Positions 43,229 through 52,194 are shown, counted from the first letter of the stretch. The stretch is 64,000 nt of DNA from Tabrizicola_A sp965284335 (GCF_965284335.1 NZ_OZ260076.1); one strand, 5' to 3'. The notes: generated from the sequence alone by a model not told the origin. Numbers and translations: made by a program.

Positions 43229-43819
43229 TCACACCGGTTTCACCATGGTCACCGCCGCGTCAAAGCCGAAGGCATGGCGCAAAAGGCCCAAGGGGACGGT
43301 CTTGATCCCCATATAGCCAAGCCGCTCATAGAGCGCGCGGGCGCGCCAGTTGCTTTCGATCACATCCAGCCGGACATAGGCATAACCGCGCGCGCGGGCC
43401 TCGTCCTCGATCGCGGCCATCAGGGCCGAGCCAACGCCCAGCCCGCGCGCCGCCGGGGCCACACAAATGCCGTCCAGCAAGAAGCGGTCATTGTCCACCT
43501 CGCGCGAGAGGAGCGCCAAAAGTGGGGCACGCCATAAGAGCCCGGTCAGCCCATAGATCGCGCGCATATCGGCCCAACTGCCCCCGGCAAAGCTGCCTTG
43601 CGGGGTTTTGAACCCCGCCAGCCCCAGCAATGCGCCTGTCTCATCGCGGGCCACCAGCACATGATCGGACCGCATCACGCGGATCAAAAAGGCTTGGGCG
43701 CGGGCATCTGGTCCCATCACCTGGCCCAGCTTGCCGCCAAAGGCCTGCCAATAAATCGCTGCCGCCTGCGCGCGCAGCTCAGGGGGCAGGCCCAAGGAAA
43801 TGGCGATCTCTGGCCTCAT
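43229..43819 (-). CDS. GNAT-family N-acetyltransferase
   Basis: 196 residues. The acetyl-CoA-binding motif A is VAPAARGLGVGSALMAAIEDEA (split around residue 125) and motif B includes NWRARALYERLGY (about 160). The N-terminal part is less conserved. The substrate is unknown. Its start overlaps the stop of the upstream gene (ATGA), so it is the third gene of a tightly coupled mobA operon. Confidence 0.82.
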   Translation of the reverse strand: MRPEIAISLGLPPELRAQAAAIYWQAFGGKLGQVMGPDARAQAFLIRVMRSDHVLVARDETGALLGLAGFKTPQGSFAGGSWADMRAIYGLTGLLWRAPLLALLSREVDNDRFLLDGICVAPAARGLGVGSALMAAIEDEARARGYAYVRLDVIESNWRARALYERLGYMGIKTVPLGLLRHAFGFDAAVTMVKPV

Positions 43820-44667
43820 CGGTCAGGATCCTCAAGCTGCGGGCCATGGCCCGCGCCAAGGATCCATCCCTCTTCGGTGGTGACAGGCGCACCCGGCGTG
43901 GCAAAGAGCGGCTGAAGCCCCCCGGTTTGCGACAGGTGCCACAAGGCACGCGACAGCAGGCGCACCTGCGCCTCGTCCTTGATCGGCGCGGGGTCTGCGG
44001 CCACGGCGCGCGCCAAAAGCGAGGGGTAGACCTCGGCCAGCACCACCGGCGCATCGACCTGGTCAAAAGGCCAGACTGCCACGCCGGGCCGGGTGGCCAG
44101 CCGGTGGATCATCGGCTGACCTACCAGCCCTTGGCCACCCGCCGCCCCGGTGGTGTAAAGTTTCCACACCGGCTGGGCGCGCGGCACAAGGGTTTCCACC
44201 TGCCGCCGCTCGGCCAAGCCAAGGGCTGGGTAATCCACCGCCTTTGTCTCGGGCAGGGCGGGCAGGGGCAGGCTGCGTGGGCGGCCCCAAAACGGGCCAG
44301 CCCCGCCAAGGGTCGCGTTGATCCGCGCTGCCGTTTCAAACCGGGTGTTTTTGTTGTCGGGTGCGTCGGTCAGCTCTTGTGACAGCCACGCCCAGACCGC
44401 GCGCGCCGAAGAAACCCCGGTCAGCCGCGCGGCAAAGCCCGCCGGATAGCCCATCGGAAAATCAAACCCGATCAGCAGGCGGCCTTGGCGGGCGGTGATT
44501 TCATCCGCCAAAAACGCCTCGGCGCTGGCGCGGCTGCGAAAATACTGTGTGCGGGTGCCGCTGGCATCCGTTATCCCCAACCAGATCGCATTGGCCGAGG
44601 GGCGTGCGGGCGACAATGCACTGGCCGCAGACCAATCGGCGATGATGACCCGGTCAAAGCCGCTCAT
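43816..44667 (-). CDS. Uncharacterised protein in mobA operon (possible RNase H-like fold)
   Basis: 283 residues. The N-terminus has VIIADWSAAS (7-16) and GRLLIGFDFPMGYPAGFA (about 62-79), an acidic-strand pattern reminiscent of RNase H-like (DUF429-type) folds. The middle has WKLYTTGAAGGQGLVGQPMIHRL in two pieces around 167-188 and AEVYPSLL near 210. I do not recognise a characterised relative. ATGA overlaps on both sides couple it to mobA and to the GNAT gene. Some such proteins have been labelled molybdopterin-related by context only. Confidence 0.72.
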   Translation of the reverse strand: MSGFDRVIIADWSAASALSPARPSANAIWLGITDASGTRTQYFRSRASAEAFLADEITARQGRLLIGFDFPMGYPAGFAARLTGVSSARAVWAWLSQELTDAPDNKNTRFETAARINATLGGAGPFWGRPRSLPLPALPETKAVDYPALGLAERRQVETLVPRAQPVWKLYTTGAAGGQGLVGQPMIHRLATRPGVAVWPFDQVDAPVVLAEVYPSLLARAVAADPAPIKDEAQVRLLSRALWHLSQTGGLQPLFATPGAPVTTEEGWILGAGHGPQLEDPDR

Positions 44668-45275
44668 CCGCGCTGCCCTTGCAACAGTGCCTCGGCGCGG
44701 GCCAGATCCTCGGGGGTGTTGAGATTGTCAAAGGCTGCGGCTTGGGGAAAGTCAGCCTCGGCGGCCCCTTGGGCGGTGGTGAAAGCCATCACCTTGGGTT
44801 TCACACCCGAGGCCAGAAATGCCGCCAAAGGCTCGGCCAGCGCCACGGGCCACAGCGCATAGGTCGGATGCAGCCGCCCACCCGCCTGTGCAACCGCCAG
44901 CCCTTTTGGCGCGCCTTCGGCGGCGAGACACAGGCGTGGGCAGAGATCGCCGGGCAAAAACGGGCCATCGACCGGGGCTGAGAGAACCGCCGTCGCGCCC
45001 AAGGGGGCGGCCCATCGCAATGCCGCCAGCACCCCCGCCAAAGGCCCAGCGCCCAAATGGTCAGGCAAGACCGGCAGGCCAAAGCGGTGAAACCGCGCCG
45101 CATCGCCATTGGCCGACAGGGCCAACCGTTCGACCTGCGGCTCTAACCTTGCAATCACATGCGCCAACAAGGGCGCGCCCGCCAAAGGCAACAGCGCCTT
45201 GTCCCGGCCACGCCCATCGCTGCCGCCCATGCGCTGGCCCTGACCGCCCGCAAGGATCACCCCAAAGATGCGCAT
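44664..45275 (-). CDS. mobA: Molybdenum cofactor guanylyltransferase
   Basis: 203 residues from ATG 45275 with AAGGG upstream. The nucleotide-binding signature VILAGGQGQRMGG and the following DKALLPLAG (about 5-35), DHLGAGPLAGVLAAL (about 76-90), SAPVDGPFLP (about 103-112) and a final DNLNTPEDL. It attaches GMP to molybdopterin to give the bis-MGD form used by DMSO-reductase-type enzymes. mobB or moeA are not adjacent. Divergent from azlC. Confidence 0.9.
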   Translation of the reverse strand: MRIFGVILAGGQGQRMGGSDGRGRDKALLPLAGAPLLAHVIARLEPQVERLALSANGDAARFHRFGLPVLPDHLGAGPLAGVLAALRWAAPLGATAVLSAPVDGPFLPGDLCPRLCLAAEGAPKGLAVAQAGGRLHPTYALWPVALAEPLAAFLASGVKPKVMAFTTAQGAAEADFPQAAAFDNLNTPEDLARAEALLQGQRG

Positions 45276-45345
45276 CCCGCCCTTTCCCTTTGCTTTGGAA
45301 AGCCGTAAGCCCAACGCCAGCCTTCGACAAGCGGATTGCCCTGTC

Positions 45346-46044
45346 ATGCCCCAAACCCGCACGGCCTTTTACAAAGGTGCCGCCCATGCGCTGCCTTTCT
45401 TCATGGTCATCGTGCCCTTTGCCATGCTGTTTGGCGTCTTGTCTGCCGAAGCGGGCCTTGGCCCGTGGGAGACGCAGATTTTCTCGATCGCGGTCTTTGC
45501 CGGGGCCAGCCAATTGGCCGCGCTGCAACTGATGCAAGACCAAGCCCCGGTTCTGGTGATCCTTGCCACGGGCCTTGCGGTGAATTTGCGCATGATGATG
45601 TATTCGGTGGCCCTGACGCCACATCTGGGTGGCGCACCTTTGGGTATTCGGGCGATCATCGCATATTTTCTGGTGGATCAAAGCTTTGCCCTGTCGCTGG
45701 CCGAATATGAGAAAAATCCCAGCCGCACCGTGGGTGAAAAGGTGGCGTATTTCTTTGGCACGGTGACGCCGATCACGCTGGTGTGGAACATCTCAACCGC
45801 TGCCGGGGCGCATCTGGGGCGCGCTGTGCCCGACAGTTGGGGGCTCGATTTCGCCATGCCGATCACCTTTGTCGGCATGACCGCGGCCATGCTGCGCACT
45901 GTGCCGCATGGGGTGGCGATGGCGGTGTCGGTGGGGGTGACGCTGATGCTGTGGTCGATGCCCTATGGCACGGGGCTTTTGGTCGGGGCGGCGGCAGGCA
46001 TGGTAGCGGGCGCCATCACCGAGGCCTTGAGGGCGCGGGCATGA
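45346..46044 (+). CDS. azlC: AzlC-family branched-chain amino acid exporter, large subunit
   Basis: 232 residues from ATG 45346. Family motif PFAMLFGVLSAEAG and FAGASQLAALQLM (about 15-65), NLRMMMYS (about 82) and several hydrophobic helices. With AzlD it forms a two-subunit exporter for branched-chain or other amino acids at the inner membrane. ATGA overlap with azlD. Confidence 0.9.
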   Translation: MPQTRTAFYKGAAHALPFFMVIVPFAMLFGVLSAEAGLGPWETQIFSIAVFAGASQLAALQLMQDQAPVLVILATGLAVNLRMMMYSVALTPHLGGAPLGIRAIIAYFLVDQSFALSLAEYEKNPSRTVGEKVAYFFGTVTPITLVWNISTAAGAHLGRAVPDSWGLDFAMPITFVGMTAAMLRTVPHGVAMAVSVGVTLMLWSMPYGTGLLVGAAAGMVAGAITEALRARA

Positions 46045-46370
46045 TTGATCGTCCGACATTCTGGCTGGTGGTCGTGGTGCTGGGGGTGGGGACCTATCTG
46101 ATCCGGCTGTCGTTTCTGGGCCTGTTGGGCAATCGCCCGCTGCCTTTATGGCTGGTCCGCTGCCTGCGCTATACGGCAGTCGCGGTTTTGCCCGCCTTGG
46201 TGGCCCCGGCCATTTTGTGGCCCCCCGCCACCGCAGGCGCGTTCGATCCGGTGCGGCTGGGCGCTATCGCGGTGACGATCTTGGCCGGGGTTTTGACGCG
46301 CAACATGATTGCCGCCATTGGTGCGGGCGGGCTGTCGTTTTATCTGCTGCCCTTGGTGATTGCGGCCTGA
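46041..46370 (+). CDS. azlD: AzlD-family transporter, small subunit
   Basis: 109 residues, four hydrophobic segments; GTYLIRLSFLGLLGNRPLP (about 19-37), YTAVAVLPALVAPAIL and AGVLTRNMIAAIGAG are typical. It is translated in overlap with azlC and only makes sense as its partner. The small subunit completes the exporter. Confidence 0.9.
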   Translation: MIDRPTFWLVVVVLGVGTYLIRLSFLGLLGNRPLPLWLVRCLRYTAVAVLPALVAPAILWPPATAGAFDPVRLGAIAVTILAGVLTRNMIAAIGAGGLSFYLLPLVIAA

Positions 46371-46401
46371 CAGGCCGCGCCCCAGCCTTGGTTCTACGGC
46401 C

Positions 46402-47043
46402 TTAGTTCTGCACGATGCGCAAGGTTGGTTCCACCTTGACTGGATCAATCAGCAAAACACCGTGATTGTCATCGGCATCGTCATCGGTGATGACCCGGGT
46501 GGTCACGCCGGGCAACTTGCCAAAGCGGTCTGACAGTCGGTTGGGAAAAAAGGTGCTGCCGACCGATTCAAAACCCGGAACACCATTCAGGATGCCCGAG
46601 ATCGAATTGGCACAATGCGCCTGCGGCACCGCGCCGCGCGCCTTGGCGCGCGCCATCACCAATTCGGCGACTTCGGGGCTGACGGTGATCTTTTGTTCGA
46701 TCACCCGGTACGTTTCGCGCGCGTGGTAGTCGATGTAAAACGCCACCATCCGGTCATTCATGCCGTGATGCACATCGCCGCGTTCGGGCAGGCGCGGGTG
46801 ACGAAAACTGCCGGCTGGATCAAACAGCACCTGTTCCGACCCGCTGATCAAAAGCCCCGAATGCGCGCCAGATCCGCTGCGATTGTTCACAACCGTGAAC
46901 AGCGTCACCGAAGGCGGGCCTTCGGGCACATAGCGCGCCGCCTGAATGGCGCTGTCGGGTGCATCGGGGGTGCTGCTGCCCCCGCCTGCGCCGCAGGCCG
47001 TCAACAGGCCAAGCGCCAAAACGGCAAAAGATAAGCGCATCAT
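46402..47043 (-). CDS. Predicted lipoprotein of unknown function
   Basis: 213 residues. A type II signal peptide with lipobox LLTAC (13-17), then a Gly/Ser-rich linker and a soluble domain with NNRSGSGAHSGLLISG (about 53-68), RHPRLPERGDVHHG and the segment AHCANSISGILNGVPGF (about 142-158). I recognise no named family; the pattern of His, Asp and one Cys (HCAN) recalls a DUF4105/NlpC-like papain fold, but this is weak. Start codons at 47043 and 47040 are equally possible. Confidence 0.72.
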   Translation of the reverse strand: MMRLSFAVLALGLLTACGAGGGSSTPDAPDSAIQAARYVPEGPPSVTLFTVVNNRSGSGAHSGLLISGSEQVLFDPAGSFRHPRLPERGDVHHGMNDRMVAFYIDYHARETYRVIEQKITVSPEVAELVMARAKARGAVPQAHCANSISGILNGVPGFESVGSTFFPNRLSDRFGKLPGVTTRVITDDDADDNHGVLLIDPVKVEPTLRIVQN

Positions 47044-47084
47044 GGCGACAAATCCGTGAATGACGGGTTACAGAAAATCAAACC

Positions 47085-47219
47085 TTAAGCGTTGGCCAGC
47101 GCCAAGAAAACCAGCACGCCAATCGAGATTGCAACGCCCCAGATGGTGAACTTGATGAACCCATCGAAGGTTTTTTCATGTCCACGGGTGTCCATCGAAC
47201 CGTGCTTGTGCTCAGCCAT
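47085..47219 (-). CDS. aa3-type cytochrome c oxidase subunit IV
   Basis: A 44-codon gene. It reads MAEHKHGSMDTRGHEKTFDG, then a membrane helix (FIKFTIWGVAISIGVLVFLALANA in two parts, 21-44), the signature of the small bacterial subunit IV found in Paracoccus and Rhodobacter aa3 oxidase. GGAG lies 7 bases before the ATG. It stands apart from the other oxidase genes, as in relatives. The subunit is a single-helix accessory of the terminal oxidase with an unclear role. Confidence 0.85.
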   Translation of the reverse strand: MAEHKHGSMDTRGHEKTFDGFIKFTIWGVAISIGVLVFLALANA

Positions 47220-47318
47220 GTGAAAGCTCCTGTATGTCGCGTTTGCCAGCGTGTAGCCGATTCACGGGCGGCTGTCACGGGGGCAGGTGGCCAAAGGCAT
47301 GACCAACTGCCATCGGTC

Positions 47319-47780
47319 TTAGGCTTCTAAGGCCGAGATCATATCAACCCGCGTGGCGTGGCGGCCACCCTCGAACTCGGCGGTCACAAAGGCCGTGACG
47401 ATCTCCATCGCCAGCCCCTCGCCCACCACGCGCGCGCCCAAGGACAGCATATTGGCGTCGTTGTGCTGGCGGATCATTCGGGCCGAGAAGGTGTCACTGC
47501 ATACACCGCAGCGAATGCCCTTTACCTTGTTGGCCGCCATCATAATGCCCTGACCCGTGCCGCACAGGATGATCCCCAACGCGCAATCGCCCGAGGCGAC
47601 GCGCTGTGCCGCGGCTGCGCCATGTTGGGGGTAGGGCGTGCTTTCGGGCGTGGTCGGGCCGATGTCCACCGGCTCATACCCCAAGGTGACAAGATGCTTG
47701 GCAACCGCCTGCCGCAGGGCAATGGCGGCATGATCGCTGGACAAGACGATGCGGGTGTTGGCGGTCAAGGTGGGCCCCAT
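47319..47780 (-). CDS. rpiB: Ribose-5-phosphate isomerase B
   Basis: 153 residues. SSDHAAIALR (14-23) holds the Asp and His, the catalytic Cys is in LCGTGQG (about 73-79), and the second His region is MIRQHNDANMLSLG (about 101-114). It interconverts ribose-5-phosphate and ribulose-5-phosphate; some RpiB homologues act on other sugars. No sugar operon accompanies it. Confidence 0.93.
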   Translation of the reverse strand: MGPTLTANTRIVLSSDHAAIALRQAVAKHLVTLGYEPVDIGPTTPESTPYPQHGAAAAQRVASGDCALGIILCGTGQGIMMAANKVKGIRCGVCSDTFSARMIRQHNDANMLSLGARVVGEGLAMEIVTAFVTAEFEGGRHATRVDMISALEA

Positions 47781-47851
47781 TTCTGCAAATGCTCTGGCCC
47801 CCGTCTTACGCGCAAAAGCGCCTCGGCTGTCAAGACGGCAGCGGTGCGGCC

Positions 47852-48346
47852 TTAGGCCGACCCATCCCCCGCCTCGCCGCCCGTCCAGCCGGGCCGCAGG
47901 TGAAAGCCGATGCGTCGGGCCGGGATCTCAGGCGCGATTTTGGGCACGGCGCGCAAGATCACCGAAAGCTGGCTGACGTGCTGGATCAGTTGGGTCTTTA
48001 CCCCCTCTTCGTCGCGGCCATAAAAGGTAATGATATCCGGCGCATGATAGCCCAACCCTTCAATGCTGACCACGCCGGCATCTGACCCGGCAAAGCCCAT
48101 GGCCACCTCTTCATTGGCGTTCAGATCGGCCTCGAAGGCGCGGATATAGCTCACCAGCCGTTCATAGGCCGATTGCGCGGGGCTGATCGAGGCCGGGGGT
48201 GGTTCCGGGACGAAATCGGGCAGATCTTCGGTGCTGAATTCGGTCGGCAGCACCACGTCATCGCTGTCATCCACGCGGGGCATCCCGCTGGCCTTGTGCA
48301 CGGCATCGGCCAGCTTTTCCTCTGCCTCTGGGTCTTTTTCTGTCAT
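47852..48346 (-). CDS. DUF6173-like protein
   Basis: 164 residues from ATG 48346. An acidic N-terminus (MTEKDPEAEEKLADAVHK) is followed by a Pro-rich stretch, then a domain with AYERLVSYIRAFEADLNANEEVAMGFAGS in two parts (about 60-88), YHAPDIITFYGRDEEG (about 100-115) and IGFHLRPGW at the end. I associate this with the uncharacterised DUF6173 family of Rhodobacterales, with moderate certainty. It lies 19 bp after the MBL gene on the same strand. Confidence 0.75.
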   Translation of the reverse strand: MTEKDPEAEEKLADAVHKASGMPRVDDSDDVVLPTEFSTEDLPDFVPEPPPASISPAQSAYERLVSYIRAFEADLNANEEVAMGFAGSDAGVVSIEGLGYHAPDIITFYGRDEEGVKTQLIQHVSQLSVILRAVPKIAPEIPARRIGFHLRPGWTGGEAGDGSA

Positions 48347-48365
48347 GGTCACCGCCCCAACCCCC

Positions 48366-49388
48366 TCAAAGAGCCTGCCAAACCCAAGCCCCATCTGGCC
48401 CCAGCGAACGGCAAACCTGCCCGCGACGCAAGAGGCAGTTCAAATGTGCCACCGCCTCAACCAAGGCCAGCCCATATTCGCCCTCGGCAATGTGGCGTTT
48501 GTAAAGGGCGGGAAAGCAGCTCGCGGCGGTCTGAGGTGCTTGCAAATGGTCCAAAAGCCGCGCCAGCGCCTGATGGTGGTTTTCGGCCATTTGCTGCAAG
48601 CGAAAGGGCAGGCCGGTGAAGGGCAGCTTGTGGCCCGGCAGCACCAGCTGATCGTCGCGCGCATGGGGCACAAAGCGCGCTGTGGCCTCCAGCCATTCGG
48701 TCAAAGGGTCGGCCTCGGGTTCGGTGGGGTAAACCCCGATATTGGGCGAAATGCCGGGCAAAAGCTGATCGCCCCCGATCACCAGCGCGTCCTCCTCGCT
48801 CCACAGGGTGATGTGATCGGGCGCGTGGCCTTGGCCCAGCCGCACCCGCCAGGGCCGCCCGGCCAAGGTCAGGCTGTCGCCATCGTCAAGCCGGGTAAAG
48901 CCCAAAGGCATCGGTGCCACCACATCGGCAAAGTTAAAGGGCCGCTCTGCCGCGCGTTTGGCCAGCAAGTCGGGCGCCATCCCGGCACGGGTGTAGAACT
49001 GCATGGACTGCGCCGAGGGGCGCTCTTGCACATCCAAGGTCAGCATCCGGGCATATAGCCATGCGGTGCGGGTGGTCAGCAATTCGGCCCCTTGGTCCTG
49101 AAACCAGCCAACCAAACCGACATGATCGGGATGATGATGCGTCAAGACCACCCGCGCCACGGGCTTGCCCGCCAATGGGCCGGCCAAGGCGGCCTCCCAG
49201 ATGCTGCGGCTTTTGCGGCTGTTCATCCCGGTGTCGATCAAGGTCCAGCCATCCGCATCGGCCAGCGCAAAGACATTCACATGATCCAGCGCCATCGGCA
49301 GCGGCAGGCGCAGCCACAAGATGCCCTCGGCCACCTCAATCGCCGCGCCGGGTTCGGGCGGGGTTTCGAACGGAAAGCGCAGCGTCAC
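48366..49388 (-). CDS. Metallo-beta-lactamase-fold hydrolase
   Basis: 340 residues. Metal site HHHPDHVG (about 83-90), preceded by the LIDTGMNSRKSR strand, then GQGHAPDHITLW (about 190) and GGDQLLPG (about 213). The C-terminal part after about 250 is helical. Proteins of this subgroup hydrolyse thioesters or lactones but the substrate is open. The start overlaps the acyl-CoA dehydrogenase stop (ATGA), suggesting a role in acyl-CoA or thioester clearance. Confidence 0.85.
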   Translation of the reverse strand: MTLRFPFETPPEPGAAIEVAEGILWLRLPLPMALDHVNVFALADADGWTLIDTGMNSRKSRSIWEAALAGPLAGKPVARVVLTHHHPDHVGLVGWFQDQGAELLTTRTAWLYARMLTLDVQERPSAQSMQFYTRAGMAPDLLAKRAAERPFNFADVVAPMPLGFTRLDDGDSLTLAGRPWRVRLGQGHAPDHITLWSEEDALVIGGDQLLPGISPNIGVYPTEPEADPLTEWLEATARFVPHARDDQLVLPGHKLPFTGLPFRLQQMAENHHQALARLLDHLQAPQTAASCFPALYKRHIAEGEYGLALVEAVAHLNCLLRRGQVCRSLGPDGAWVWQAL

Positions 49389-51085
49389 GCCTGCAAAACC
49401 TCGGGCGTCAGCGCATAAAGCCCCGCCGCGCCCTCACGCAGCTGCGCCAGATGGGCGGCGTGATCGGGCATCAGGCGGCGAATATAAACCCGCGCAAGAT
49501 CAGCGCGCGCGGCCTCGGCCACGGCGGCGCGCAAATGGAAATGCCCACCCAAGACCCGCGCAAAAGCCCGCAGATAGGGCACGGCCCCTGCGTTGCGGTC
49601 CTCAGCCCCTTGGGCCAAGACAACCTCGGTGGCTTCGCGCAGCGCTTCGGCGGCGTTCCAGACGGGCGTGGCCAGATCGGGCCACAGCTTGCGCGCGGTC
49701 TCGGCCCCGGTCTGCATCTCGTCGATCAGCCGATAGGCCGCCTCGCCGCCGTCCATCATTTTGCGCCCCACCAGATCCATGGCCTGAATGCCATTGGTGC
49801 CTTCATAAATCGTCGTCACCCGCACGTCGCGCAAATATTGCGCGGCCCCGGCCTCCTCGACAAAGCCCATGCCACCATGCACCTGCACCCCCATCTGGGC
49901 CACCAGATTGCCCACCTCGGTGCCATAGGCCTTGGCAATCGGCGTCAAGAGCCCGGCGCGGGCCTGCCAGTCGGGCCGATCCGTGGCCTTGCCCATGTCG
50001 ATCGCCACGGCACAGGCCAGCGCAATCGCGCGGGCGGCAAAGATTTCGGCCTTCATCTCGGCCAGCATCCGTCGCACATCGGCATGATCAATGATCGCGC
50101 TGTCGCCAAAGGGCGTGCGGCCTTGTTTGCGGCCCATCGCATAGCTTAGCGCGTGTTGAAACGCGGCCTCGGCCACCGCGATGCCTTGCACGCCCACCCC
50201 CAGCCGAGCGTTGTTCATCATGGTGAACATTGCCGCCAACCCTTTGTGCGGTTCACCCACCAGCCAGCCCTTGGCCCCGTCATACTGCATCACCGCCGTG
50301 GGCGAGCCGTGCAGCCCAAGCTTGTGTTCAAGGCTGACCACCTGCACCGCATTGCGCGCACCCAATTGGCCTGTGGCATCAGGAATGACCTTCGGCACCA
50401 TGAACAGGCTGATGCCGCGCGTGCCCGGCCCCCCATCGGGCAGGCGGGCCAAGACCAGATGGCAGACGTTTTCGGTGAAATCATTATCGGCCCAAGAGAT
50501 GTAAATCTTCTGGCCCGTGATCGCATAACTGCCATCGCCCAAAGGCTCGGCCTTGCTGCGCAAGGCGCCGACGTCGCTGCCCGCTTGCGGTTCGGTCAGG
50601 TTCATCGTGGCGCACCAATCGCCCGAAATCAGCTTTGGGATATAAAGCGCCTTGATCGCGTCGCTGGCATGATGCTCCAACGCCTCGATCTGGCCTTGGG
50701 TCATCAACGGGTTCACCTGTAAGGCCAAACAGGCCGCGCCGATCATCTCATTCACACAAGAGGTCAGCGCCATGGGCAGGCCCATGCCGCCATGGTCTGG
50801 GCTCGCGGCCATACCAACCCAACCGCCTGCCGTGATCGCGCGGTAGCCTTCGGCAAAGCCGGGCGGAGTGCGCACCACACCGCCCTCCAACCGCGCGGGA
50901 TGGGTGTCGCCCACCCGGTTCAGGGGCGCAAGCGTGTCTTCGCACAATCGCGCCGCCTCGGCCAAAACGGCTGTGACGGTGTCATCGCTGGCCTCGGCAA
51001 AGCGGGGGGTCGCGGCCACATCGGCAAAACCCACCACATGATCCAGCACAAAACGCAAATCAGTCAGGGGCGCGCGGTAGGGCAT
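49385..51085 (-). CDS. Acyl-CoA dehydrogenase, long form (DmdC-like)
   Basis: 566 residues, longer than the usual 380, with a C-terminal extension. FAD and substrate motifs: TEPQAGSDVGALRS (about 165-178), ITGQKIYISWADNDFTENV (about 190-210), and the catalytic Glu near TTIYEGTNGIQAMDL (about 426-440). The size and sequence recall the 3-methylmercaptopropionyl-CoA dehydrogenases (DmdC) of roseobacters and FadE-type enzymes, unverified. Electrons would pass to ETF and ETF-QO. It heads an operon with the MBL and DUF6173-like genes. Confidence 0.85.
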   Translation of the reverse strand: MPYRAPLTDLRFVLDHVVGFADVAATPRFAEASDDTVTAVLAEAARLCEDTLAPLNRVGDTHPARLEGGVVRTPPGFAEGYRAITAGGWVGMAASPDHGGMGLPMALTSCVNEMIGAACLALQVNPLMTQGQIEALEHHASDAIKALYIPKLISGDWCATMNLTEPQAGSDVGALRSKAEPLGDGSYAITGQKIYISWADNDFTENVCHLVLARLPDGGPGTRGISLFMVPKVIPDATGQLGARNAVQVVSLEHKLGLHGSPTAVMQYDGAKGWLVGEPHKGLAAMFTMMNNARLGVGVQGIAVAEAAFQHALSYAMGRKQGRTPFGDSAIIDHADVRRMLAEMKAEIFAARAIALACAVAIDMGKATDRPDWQARAGLLTPIAKAYGTEVGNLVAQMGVQVHGGMGFVEEAGAAQYLRDVRVTTIYEGTNGIQAMDLVGRKMMDGGEAAYRLIDEMQTGAETARKLWPDLATPVWNAAEALREATEVVLAQGAEDRNAGAVPYLRAFARVLGGHFHLRAAVAEAARADLARVYIRRLMPDHAAHLAQLREGAAGLYALTPEVLQA

Positions 51086-51212
51086 GAAAACCTCGGTCGG
51101 GTCGGCAGGTTAGGTCGGGCGGCTTCTTGGCAAACGGCTTTGGGCCAGATATGGCCCAAGGATATACCCTAACCCCTTCGCCCCCCCTCGCAACCCCAAC
51201 GCTGCGTCACGC

Positions 51213-52184
51213 ATGATCCCGACCGAAACCCTGATGCCCGATGCGACGGGCCTTGCCCGCGCCGCGCAGATCTTGGCGGATGGCGGGCTTGTCGCCATGC
51301 CGACCGAGACGGTTTACGGACTGGCGGGCGATGCCACAAACAGCCGCGCCGTGGCCGGGATTTATGAGGCAAAGGGCCGGCCGCGCTTTAACCCGCTGAT
51401 CGTGCATGTGGCCGATCTGACCATGGCCCAGCGGTTTGCCCGGTTTGACGCAGGCGCACTGGCGCTGGCTGTGGGTTTTTGGCCCGGCCCCCTGACCTTG
51501 GTGCTGCCCTTGCGGGAGGATGCGGGCCTGTCGCCACTTGTCACGGCAGAGTTGGACAGCGTCGCCATCCGCATCCCTGCCCATCCGGTGGCGCTGGCGC
51601 TGATCCGCGCCTTTGGTGGGCCTGTGGCTGCCCCCTCTGCCAACCCCTCTGGCAAGGTGTCCCCCACCCGCGCCGATCATGTGGCGGCGGGCCTTTCGGG
51701 CCGCATCCATGCGGTCTTGGATGGGGGGCCCTCCACGGTGGGGGTGGAATCGACCATCCTTGGTCTGACCGGTGCCGCCACGCTGTTGCGCCCCGGTGGC
51801 ATTGCCTTGGAAGAGATCGAGGCCATGATCGGCCCCGTCGCCCAGCATCAGCAAGGTGATCCGCTGACCGCGCCGGGCCAACTGGCCAGCCATTACGCAC
51901 CCGCCGCCGCGCTGAACCTGAACACCGGGCCAGAGCGCGGCGCGGTGCATATCGGCTTTGGCCCCACGCGTGAGGGCATTGCGCAGGCCGTGTTGAACCT
52001 GTCACCCACAGGCGATCTTGCCGAGGCGGCGACCAATCTTTTTCACATGCTGCGCGAGGCGGATCGTCTCGCAGGTGCCAAGGGGCGCATCACCGCCGCG
52101 CCGATCCCCGATCACGGGCTGGGCCGCGCCATCAATGATCGGCTGTCGCGCGCCGCCGCGCCACGGCCATCAGATACGCTCTGA
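51213..52184 (+). CDS. L-threonylcarbamoyladenylate synthase (Sua5 type)
   Basis: 323 residues. The YrdC domain (1-210) has GGLVAMPTETVYGLAGDA (25-42), KGRPRFNPLIVHV (about 54-66), PGPLTLVL and APSANPSGKVSPTRADHV (about 139-156), then a C-terminal Sua5 domain with GQLASHYAPAAALN. It makes threonylcarbamoyl-AMP for t6A37 of tRNAs. ATG 51213 is used. Divergent from the acyl-CoA dehydrogenase gene with 127 bp between. Confidence 0.93.
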   Translation: MIPTETLMPDATGLARAAQILADGGLVAMPTETVYGLAGDATNSRAVAGIYEAKGRPRFNPLIVHVADLTMAQRFARFDAGALALAVGFWPGPLTLVLPLREDAGLSPLVTAELDSVAIRIPAHPVALALIRAFGGPVAAPSANPSGKVSPTRADHVAAGLSGRIHAVLDGGPSTVGVESTILGLTGAATLLRPGGIALEEIEAMIGPVAQHQQGDPLTAPGQLASHYAPAAALNLNTGPERGAVHIGFGPTREGIAQAVLNLSPTGDLAEAATNLFHMLREADRLAGAKGRITAAPIPDHGLGRAINDRLSRAAAPRPSDTL

Positions 52185-52194
52185 ACCTTCGGTC

